From NCBI GenBank assembly GCA_028281945.1, contig JANQIW010000006.1:1-34556 (forward strand): a stretch of DNA of 34,556 nt, written 5' to 3'. Source of the DNA: Prochloraceae cyanobacterium PL24a_bin.78 (lineage in GTDB: Bacteria > Cyanobacteriota > Cyanobacteriia > Cyanobacteriales > JANQIW01). Of this stretch, positions 28,592 through 34,556 are shown one piece after another. A model generated the notes under the pieces. It was not told the origin of the DNA. It saw only the letters and a program-made list of their open reading frames with translations, and did not search any database. The position numbers and the translations under genes were made by a program. Positions within the stretch are counted from its first letter, which is position 1. Each line of letters opens with the position of its first letter.

Positions 28592-30817
28592 ATGTGGTGG
28601 AAAAAACTAGGAAAAATAATTTGGGATTGGCGGGGAGTCTGGATTGTCACTCCAAGTGTTGCAACTATGCTGATTTTACTAAGATTATCCAGCATTTTAC
28701 AAATTTTTGAATTATTGGCATTAGATGGATACTTTCGCTTGCGGCCTCTGGAACCTAGAGACGATCGAATTCTCATTGTTGGCATCGAAGAAGATGATAT
28801 CAAGAAACTACGGCAATGGCCCATTAATGACGAAATCCTAGCAGAAGTGATCAACAAAATCAAAGCACAACAACCTAAAGTAATAGGTTTGGATATTTAT
28901 CGGGATTTGCCAGTGGAACCGGGTTATTCTCAATTGAAAGAAGTTTTTGAAACTACCCCGAATTTGATTGGCATTGAAAATGTCGGTTTAGAAATTGATC
29001 CGCCTCCCATTTTGTCAGAAAAAGGACAAGTAGGGGTGAATGATTTAGTAGTGGATCCCGATGGCAAACAACGTCGAGCTTTATTATCAAGACCAAAAAA
29101 TGATACCGTAGTTCCATCTTTTAATTTTTTGATTACGCTACATTATCTTTATCCTGAAGGATTTGTTCCTGAATACGATGAAAATGATCCCACCATATTT
29201 ACTTGGGGAAATGCGGCCTTTGAACCTTTTAAGCATAATGATGGTAGTTATATTCAGGCAGATGACGGTGGCTATCAGGTTTTATTAAATTATCGTGGAC
29301 CTTCTAATTCATTTAAAATAGTAAGTTTAAGCGATGTATTAGACGGTAAAATTTCACCTACTTTAATGCAAGATCGTATTGTATTAATTGGAGCAACCGC
29401 AACTAGCCTGAATGACTTCTTTTATACTCCTTATAGTGATAATAGTATAACTACTCCAGAACGGATGACAGGAGTAGAAATTCAAGCTAATATTATTAGT
29501 CAGTATTTGAGCGCAGTATTAAACGACAGAAAATTATTAAAAACATGGTCAGATCCAGTAGAATATTTCTGGATTTTTTTATGGACAGGAATTTCCGCTA
29601 CCTTAAGTTGGTCATTGAGATATGCAGGAGGCTCAGCTATTTCTGTTGAAAAAGGAGGTGCTTTTATATTATTAGTAGTTATTTTAATTGGAAGTACTTA
29701 TCTAGCTTTTTTACAAGGATGGTGGATTCCTGTTGTCCCTCCTTTTATAGCATTAGTAGGAGCAGGATTAGCGATTACAAGTTATATTGCTTACACAGCA
29801 GGTTCGATACGCAAAACATTTGGGCGTTATTTAAACGAAGAAGTGGTCGCCAATTTACTGGAAAACCCTAAAGGATTGACAATGGGAGGAGAAAAGCGAA
29901 AGATAACCATTTTAACTTCAGATTTAAGAGGTTTTACTGCCTTTTCCGAAAGATTATCCCCGGAAGAGGTGATTAAGGTTTTGAATTTTTATTTAGGATA
30001 TATGGCGGATATTATTACTAAATATGGTGGAACAATTGATGAATTTATGGGAGATGGTATCCTTGTTTTATTCGGTGCTCCTACTAAAAAAGAAGATGAT
30101 ATTCAAAGAGCTATTGCGTGCGCTATTGAAATGCAATTAGCAATGAAAAATGTTAATGAGAGAATGAGCAAATGGGGCGCACAAGATTTAGAAATGGGTA
30201 TAGGAATCAATACAGGAGAGGTGGTAGTGGGGAATATAGGCTCAGAAAAACGTACTAAATATGGTATAGTTGGCTCTCAAGTTAATCTCACCTATCGAAT
30301 CGAATCTAATACTATCGGAGGACAAATTCTCATATCTGAATCAACTTTCCAAGAAGCCCAGTCTATGCTTACTATAGACGATCGTAAAATGGTGCAAATG
30401 AAAGGAGTAAAAGAACCTATCCCTATCTATTCCGTCGTTGGCATTGGGGGGGAATATAATCTCTTTTTAAGGAAAGAAAAACAAGAATTCTTTTCAATTT
30501 CAGGAATACCTACTAGATACAAAATACTTTCAGGGAAACAAATTAGCGATGATTTGTTTGTAGGTAGTTTAGTTGAACTTTCTGAAAAAGGAGGTAAAAT
30601 TAAGTTGGATGGGGAAAATAAACCTGAGTTACCAAAAGAGTTGGCTAATATCAAACTCAATCTTTTATTAGAAGAAACTAATCAATACAGTGACGATGTT
30701 TATGCTAAGGTTTTATCAGTTCAACCTCAGTACAATTATTTTGAAATTCGCTTTACTTCAAAACCTACACAAGTATCAGCAAAACTTGATATACTATATC
30801 AACAAGCAAAAAAATAA
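28592..30817 (+). CDS. CHASE2-domain class III nucleotidyl cyclase
   Basis: A 741-residue membrane sensor enzyme. TM1 about 17-36; CHASE2 extracytoplasmic sensor about 40-310; three further TMs about 323-410; class III cyclase domain about 435-625; C-terminal region about 630-741. Metal-binding Asp444 (TSDLRGFT) and Asp488 (FMGDG) are 44 apart as expected. Asn565 and Arg569 (VNLTYR) supply the transition-state pair, so it looks active. The substrate-specifying position is Glu484 (DEFMGD), where adenylyl cyclases usually have Lys and guanylyl cyclases Glu; the partner position is Gly558. The product could thus be cGMP or cAMP. ATG at 28592 is preferred over TTG at 28583, which overlaps tpsA3. 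The one-base gap implies translational coupling. Confidence 0.9.
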   Translation: MWWKKLGKIIWDWRGVWIVTPSVATMLILLRLSSILQIFELLALDGYFRLRPLEPRDDRILIVGIEEDDIKKLRQWPINDEILAEVINKIKAQQPKVIGLDIYRDLPVEPGYSQLKEVFETTPNLIGIENVGLEIDPPPILSEKGQVGVNDLVVDPDGKQRRALLSRPKNDTVVPSFNFLITLHYLYPEGFVPEYDENDPTIFTWGNAAFEPFKHNDGSYIQADDGGYQVLLNYRGPSNSFKIVSLSDVLDGKISPTLMQDRIVLIGATATSLNDFFYTPYSDNSITTPERMTGVEIQANIISQYLSAVLNDRKLLKTWSDPVEYFWIFLWTGISATLSWSLRYAGGSAISVEKGGAFILLVVILIGSTYLAFLQGWWIPVVPPFIALVGAGLAITSYIAYTAGSIRKTFGRYLNEEVVANLLENPKGLTMGGEKRKITILTSDLRGFTAFSERLSPEEVIKVLNFYLGYMADIITKYGGTIDEFMGDGILVLFGAPTKKEDDIQRAIACAIEMQLAMKNVNERMSKWGAQDLEMGIGINTGEVVVGNIGSEKRTKYGIVGSQVNLTYRIESNTIGGQILISESTFQEAQSMLTIDDRKMVQMKGVKEPIPIYSVVGIGGEYNLFLRKEKQEFFSISGIPTRYKILSGKQISDDLFVGSLVELSEKGGKIKLDGENKPELPKELANIKLNLLLEETNQYSDDVYAKVLSVQPQYNYFEIRFTSKPTQVSAKLDILYQQAKK

Positions 30818-31081
30818 AATATCAAGAAAATTAATTATCTGGTTTTTCGGAATCAACTTAGTTTAGTATGTAGAGAGTACTAGAGACAAACAAGCTATCT
30901 ATATTATCTAGATTAGTTTTGTAAAGATTCACTTTAAAAATTCAAGGATTTTTGCTTTAATTTTACCCAAAATTTATAACTTTTGCCTTGGAAACTTGTA
31001 TTATTACAACATTTTGTGGAACAATCTAAATTATATTAAACTAATTAATTCATAATCATAATTGAGTAGAGGATTTTTATT

Positions 31082-31834
31082 ATGACAACTATTCAAAAAT
31101 TAACCAAAATATTAACAGGAACTGCAATTTTAACTGTTTCTCTATCATCTAGTTTAAACTTACAACCTTTAAAAAATCAATCAGAATTGTTACCAAAAAT
31201 TCTTGAATATCAATCTGCTTATGCGCAAGTACCAATGAATTTTGTTCCCCCTGCGAAGAAAAGTCCTCTTCGCTCTCAAGGATCCGGTTCTAGAGGTTGT
31301 AATCACTACGATTTAGCAGAAGAAGATTTAGTTGCCCTTATCATTCCTTCTAAAGAGTATGCCGCACCTATTGCCTCTAAACGCCCTACCTTTTTCTGGC
31401 ATTTATCTAAATCTATATCTACTCCAGTAAAATTTACCTTAACTCAAAAAGGTGTGCCACAACCAATTTACGAGAAAACATTTGATTCTCCAAAAGCTGG
31501 GATGATGCAAGTGACACTCCCTCAAGATTTACCATCTACTGATGAGAATACTAGATATATTTGGTCTGTTACTCTTGTTTGTAATGCCGATCGTCCATCT
31601 GCCAATCCTTATTATTTTAGCTGGGTAGAATTTCAAAACCAAACTCCAGAATTGGCTCAAAATTTAGAAAAAGCTGAAAATAATTTAGAAAAAGCTTCTG
31701 TCTATGCCAAAGAAGGACTTTTTTATGATTCTTTAGCGGCTATCTCCAAGGCTTATCCTAATGATTTCTATAGCACTAGTGAATTCCAAACTCTTCTTCA
31801 ACAAGTTGGTTTAGAAGAATTTGCCCAAAAATAA
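31082..31834 (+). CDS. DUF928 secreted protein
   Basis: A 250-residue exported protein of unknown function. Signal peptide about 1-48 (AYA-QVPM). The DUF928 core spans about 73-185, with the typical opening ALIIPSKEYAAPIASKRPTF and FFWHL, ending near NPYYFSWVEF. Cys73 and Cys167 flank the core and may pair. The C-terminal 60 residues are helical and TPR-like (YAKEGLFYDSLAAISKAYP). GAGG lies about 9 bases before ATG. DUF928 genes are recurrent neighbours of CHASE2 and CHAT/TPS genes in cyanobacteria, so it is counted with the island. It is separated from the cyclase by 264 bases and probably has its own promoter. Confidence 0.87.
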   Translation: MTTIQKLTKILTGTAILTVSLSSSLNLQPLKNQSELLPKILEYQSAYAQVPMNFVPPAKKSPLRSQGSGSRGCNHYDLAEEDLVALIIPSKEYAAPIASKRPTFFWHLSKSISTPVKFTLTQKGVPQPIYEKTFDSPKAGMMQVTLPQDLPSTDENTRYIWSVTLVCNADRPSANPYYFSWVEFQNQTPELAQNLEKAENNLEKASVYAKEGLFYDSLAAISKAYPNDFYSTSEFQTLLQQVGLEEFAQK

Positions 31835-31890
31835 ATCCAAAAATAAAACTAAAAATTTGGGAGGTTTGACTGAATTAACAATTTTCAAGA

Positions 31891-31950
31891 CAGATTTCAA
31901 TCCAGATTGAAAGATATACTTTCAGTGACATACTTTGAGTATGGTATCTG
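31891..31950. promoter_or_regulatory. Palindrome cluster before the cysteine hydrolase gene
   Basis: Three nested or adjacent inverted repeats lie within 60 bases. TCAATC-CA-GATTGA (31897-31910) and CATACT-TTG-AGTATG (31929-31943) are perfect, and the outer CAGAT (31891) and ATCTG (31946-31950) can close the whole. TTTTACT follows directly. It is either a terminator for the DUF928 gene or operator/leader structure for the 31980 gene. Confidence 0.45.
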
Positions 31951-31979
31951 TTTTACTAATTAATTGTTGTTGATTAATT

Positions 31980-33023
31980 ATGAGTATTTTAGCCAAAGAA
32001 TTACCAATTCCTAGGTTTTTTGATGAGGAAAAAGTAAGTCAAGTGTGGCGTGTGCCTTATCAAAAAATAGCAGCAGAAGCTAAAGAATGGGCAAAATTAC
32101 ACCATATTAAACCGGCTTGTGAAGATAAAATAACCATCGCTTTACTTTTAATTGACGTTCAAAATACCTTTTGTATTCCTGAATTTGAGTTATTTGTTGG
32201 AGGTAATTCTGGAAATGGTGCTGTTGAAGATAATATTCGGTTGTGTAAATTTATTTATCAGAATTTAGGAAGAATTACGAGTATTTTTCCTACCATGGAT
32301 ACTCATAGGGCAATGCAAATTTTTCATCCTATTTTCTGGATTGATGAGGCAGGAAATCATCCTCCTCCCATGACAAGTATTAGTTATGAAGATGTGAGAC
32401 AAGGAATTTGGCAAGTAAATCCAGCCATAAGCCATCATTTTAGGGATGATATTTATTACAATACTTATTCCTTATTACAAAAATATGCCCTTCATTATAC
32501 AAAGCAGTTAGAAGAAAACAATAAATATACTTTAACTATTTGGCCTTATCATTCTATTTTAGGCGGAATCGGACACGCTTTAGTTTCCTCCGTAGAAGAA
32601 GCCATATTTTTTCATAATCTTACTCGTAATACTCAGACAAATTTTGAGATTAAAGGTGAAAATACTCTGACAGAAAGTTATTCAGTTTTAGGTCCGGAAG
32701 TATTAGAAGGACAAAATGGCAAACCCATTGCACAAAAAAATACTCTTCTTTTACAAAAATTACTGAGTTTTGATAAGATTATTATTGCTGGGCAAGCTAA
32801 AAGTCATTGTGTTGCTTGGAGTATTGAGGATTTATTGAGAGAAATTATGAAATTGGATGCTAATTTGGCTAAGAAAGTTTATCTCTTGGAAGATTCTACT
32901 TCTCCTGTGGTGGTGCCTAATGTGGTTGATTTTTCTAGCCAAGCAGATGCTGCTTTTGAAAGATTTGCCAAGGCAGGAATGCAGTTAGTTAAATCTACAA
33001 ATTCTTTGGAAAATTGGTTATAA
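31980..33023 (+). CDS. Nicotinamidase-like isochorismatase-family cysteine hydrolase
   Basis: A 347-residue cytoplasmic hydrolase, well above the roughly 200 residues of ordinary PncA; the extra length is an N-terminal extension and inserts. The family catalytic triad is visible: Asp59 (LLIDVQNTF), Lys225 (FEIKGENTLTESYS) and Cys277 (SHCVAW). Metal ligands match the nicotinamidase pattern: Asp107 and His109 (DTH), His116. WPYHSILGGIGHAL resembles the PncA WPxHC-GTxGA block. It probably hydrolyses nicotinamide or a related amide; the exact substrate is not shown. It is preceded by a palindrome cluster. The frame stays open for 45 codons after its TAA. Confidence 0.85.
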   Translation: MSILAKELPIPRFFDEEKVSQVWRVPYQKIAAEAKEWAKLHHIKPACEDKITIALLLIDVQNTFCIPEFELFVGGNSGNGAVEDNIRLCKFIYQNLGRITSIFPTMDTHRAMQIFHPIFWIDEAGNHPPPMTSISYEDVRQGIWQVNPAISHHFRDDIYYNTYSLLQKYALHYTKQLEENNKYTLTIWPYHSILGGIGHALVSSVEEAIFFHNLTRNTQTNFEIKGENTLTESYSVLGPEVLEGQNGKPIAQKNTLLLQKLLSFDKIIIAGQAKSHCVAWSIEDLLREIMKLDANLAKKVYLLEDSTSPVVVPNVVDFSSQADAAFERFAKAGMQLVKSTNSLENWL

Positions 33024-33518
33024 TGGTATTTTAGCATTGGAATTAAAGATGAAAAAATTATCCCTATTTTTGTTTCCGTCTTGGTAATTATTGGTACTAT
33101 ATTATGGATGGTGAAATTTGCTTTGGCTAATATCAATGGCAAAATTCTCCAAAAAAGATAAAGTAATGTTAATTTTAACCTTTGGCTGTTTTTGTACAAG
33201 TGATTTAAGTCTTATCACTGGTAAATACAATTATTTAAATTTATGCTTTTTTCTAACTTTAATAGTTGTGAAACGGCTGGAAAAGCATTATCAGAAGATT
33301 GGAAGGAGATAATTTTAAATCATATTTGTGTTAAATTTGCTAAAGGAGCTTAGTTTTATCTAATGGTTAGCAAATTTAACTTTAATTGACACTAACTTTA
33401 ATCTAAAATAATTTCTAGTATAAATACCTTGATTGTTTTTATTTAGATTAAATTCACTCAATTTAATGCTTGATTCCAGTATAAAATCTAATCACAACTA
33501 ATTTTAAAATAAGCAAAG
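33024..33518. other. Intergenic region with possible short or decayed ORFs
   Basis: Nothing is secure. Directly after the hydrolase stop the same frame is open to 33161 and encodes a hydrophobic helix (IIPIFVSVLVIIGTILWMV) but has no early start codon. An overlapping frame from ATG 33136 to 33312 encodes 58 residues with two hydrophobic patches and a basic end (KRLEKHYQKIGRR). Together they could be a frameshifted membrane protein remnant, or chance. A perfect 14-bp inverted repeat follows at 33330-33380. Confidence 0.4.
33330..33380. terminator. Perfect 14-bp inverted repeat
   Basis: GTTAAATTTGCTAA (33330-33343) and TTAGCAAATTTAAC (33367-33380) are exact complements around a 23-base loop. 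The stem is AT-rich and no long T-run follows on either strand. It may be a terminator after the hydrolase region or a regulatory palindrome for the 33519 gene. Confidence 0.45.
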
Positions 33519-34223
33519 ATGATATTACCTCTGAATTTAGTCTTTTCTAACAAAACTTCTACGAAAATCCAAGATATTCAAGTCTTAACTATTACTCTTG
33601 TAGCTCCAAAAATTAATACTAAAACCCATAATCAAGAGTTTTTTAAGTCTCAAAATATTATTCCGAAGCATTGGAAATTAGCAAAAAATCCCATAGTAAA
33701 TCATAATTCTCTCCAACTTAATTTTGATTCTGGGGTAATTATTATTGTCAAAAACGGCAAAATTAACTTTGTTGAAAAAAATATAGGAAACCCATATCAA
33801 ATATCAGCCATTACTCGGCGATATATCCTCAAGCAATCTCAACTGAATTATAAAGCTTTGAATATCTCTCCAAGACGATTAGTATCGGTGCCGGGGAATG
33901 ATGAAACTGCTAGAAAATATATTACTGAAACTTTGCTAAATCCGGGGAATTGGCAATATTTTGGGAAATCTCCTCTTCATGCGAGAGTTAATCTGATTTA
34001 TAAATTGGATGATTGTCAATTGAATTTAGTTATTAGCCAAGCAAAATTAAAAGAATTGGATAATACTTTTGTGCCTGGACTTTTATTTTCTGGTAGTTTT
34101 ATTTACAAATCTCTGCCCAATAAATCCAAAGAAAAATGGATTAAATTAAATCTAACTCTTGATAAACTATACAAAAATTTAAAGGTTTTTAATAAAATTA
34201 TTAATGAAAAATTATTAGGTTAA
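33519..34223 (+). CDS. Hypothetical cyanobacterial protein
   Basis: Not recognised. 234 residues, soluble, basic, with no signal peptide or membrane helix. The N-terminal 95 residues look like beta-strands (SLQLNFDSGVIIIVKNGKIN), the middle has a helical ISPRRLVSVPGNDETARKYI segment, and the end is Lys-rich and helical. Length and codon use agree with neighbouring genes, supporting real coding. The start ATG at 33519 follows a 495-base interval and has only a weak purine stretch before it. No neighbour on the same strand downstream within the window. Confidence 0.7.
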   Translation: MILPLNLVFSNKTSTKIQDIQVLTITLVAPKINTKTHNQEFFKSQNIIPKHWKLAKNPIVNHNSLQLNFDSGVIIIVKNGKINFVEKNIGNPYQISAITRRYILKQSQLNYKALNISPRRLVSVPGNDETARKYITETLLNPGNWQYFGKSPLHARVNLIYKLDDCQLNLVISQAKLKELDNTFVPGLLFSGSFIYKSLPNKSKEKWIKLNLTLDKLYKNLKVFNKIINEKLLG

Positions 34224-34556
34224 TAGTTATATCGTTTTTTTTACTTTTTACTTCTTACTTGAGACTTAATCGAAGAGTGGGGGAAATAAACACATGGGGA
34301 GACAAGAAAGAATGGGAGATGGGGAGAATGGGAGATGGGGAGAATGGGAGAATGGTTTTTTGATAATGATTGATGGTGATGATGGGAATGGGGAGAATGG
34401 GTGGAATGGGAAGATTGGGGAGAATGGGAGATGGGGGGATTTCTTTAGACTTCCGTTGACTTCCGTTGACTTCCGTTGACAAGGGAGAATTTAGTATATA
34501 TTTTTTGCTTTTTACTTGAGACTTGAGACTTGAGACTTTTGACTTAAAAAGGGGAG
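34224..34556. repeat. Terminal repeat-rich intergenic region
   Basis: No gene. A GGGAGAATGGGAGATGGGG-type array spans about 34295-34440. TTCCGTTGAC then repeats three times exactly (34451-34480), followed by GGGAGAATTTAGTATATATT (34483-34502), shared with 2615-2634, and a heptamer ACTTGAG array (about 34514-34540). ORFs on both strands here are repeat translations. Confidence 0.75.

Overview
The window is chromosomal DNA of an AT-rich cyanobacterium. Evidence: hemA beside a class II FBPase/SBPase gene, PEP-CTERM proteins, a cyanobacterial two-partner-secretion (TPS) locus with CHAT, CHASE2-cyclase and DUF928 genes, a single HIP1 octamer (GCGATCGC, 8568-8575), and many intergenic short-tandem-repeat tracts. 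Low GC and gene content suggest the Geminocystis/Cyanobacterium lineage, but that is inference.

Layout. 1-5258: an SLC12-type transporter (306-2510), a PEP-CTERM exoprotein on the minus strand (2768-3649), then about 1.6 kb without a credible gene, filled by a family of about 92-bp repeats in direct and inverted orientation. 5259-8122: the housekeeping pair hemA and glpX, both minus, with a clear terminator after hemA. 8526-12191: a two-gene operon of a small membrane protein and a 1067-residue caspase / nSTAND ATPase / membrane segment / pentapeptide-repeat protein, which looks like a regulated-death or conflict effector. 12202-31834: a TPS island, with a TpsB outer-membrane transporter (minus), a divergent TPR-CHAT protease with an N-terminal membrane/signal segment, a second PEP-CTERM protein, three tandem TpsA (filamentous-haemagglutinin-like) exoproteins, a CHASE2 class III nucleotidyl cyclase and a DUF928 protein. 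31980-34223: a nicotinamidase-like cysteine hydrolase, a doubtful short-ORF region and an unrecognised 234-residue protein. Both window ends carry A/G- or C/T-rich short tandem repeats.

How the parts may work together. TpsB would export the three TpsA beta-helix proteins. The CHAT protein may be a periplasmic protease acting in the same process. The CHASE2 cyclase starts one base after the last tpsA stop, so extracytoplasmic sensing is probably coupled to adhesin expression. Recurrent CHAT, TPS, CHASE2 and DUF928 neighbours are a known cyanobacterial theme; the functional links stated here are inference.

Most unusual points: the third tpsA is a mosaic of the first two; all three TpsA C-termini keep a cysteine pair exactly 97 residues apart; the pentapeptide array is strongly homogenised at DNA level (15-bp units); and the 92-bp repeat cluster surrounds an 11-bp-periodic AT-rich core. 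No rRNA, tRNA, CRISPR array or transposase was recognised.
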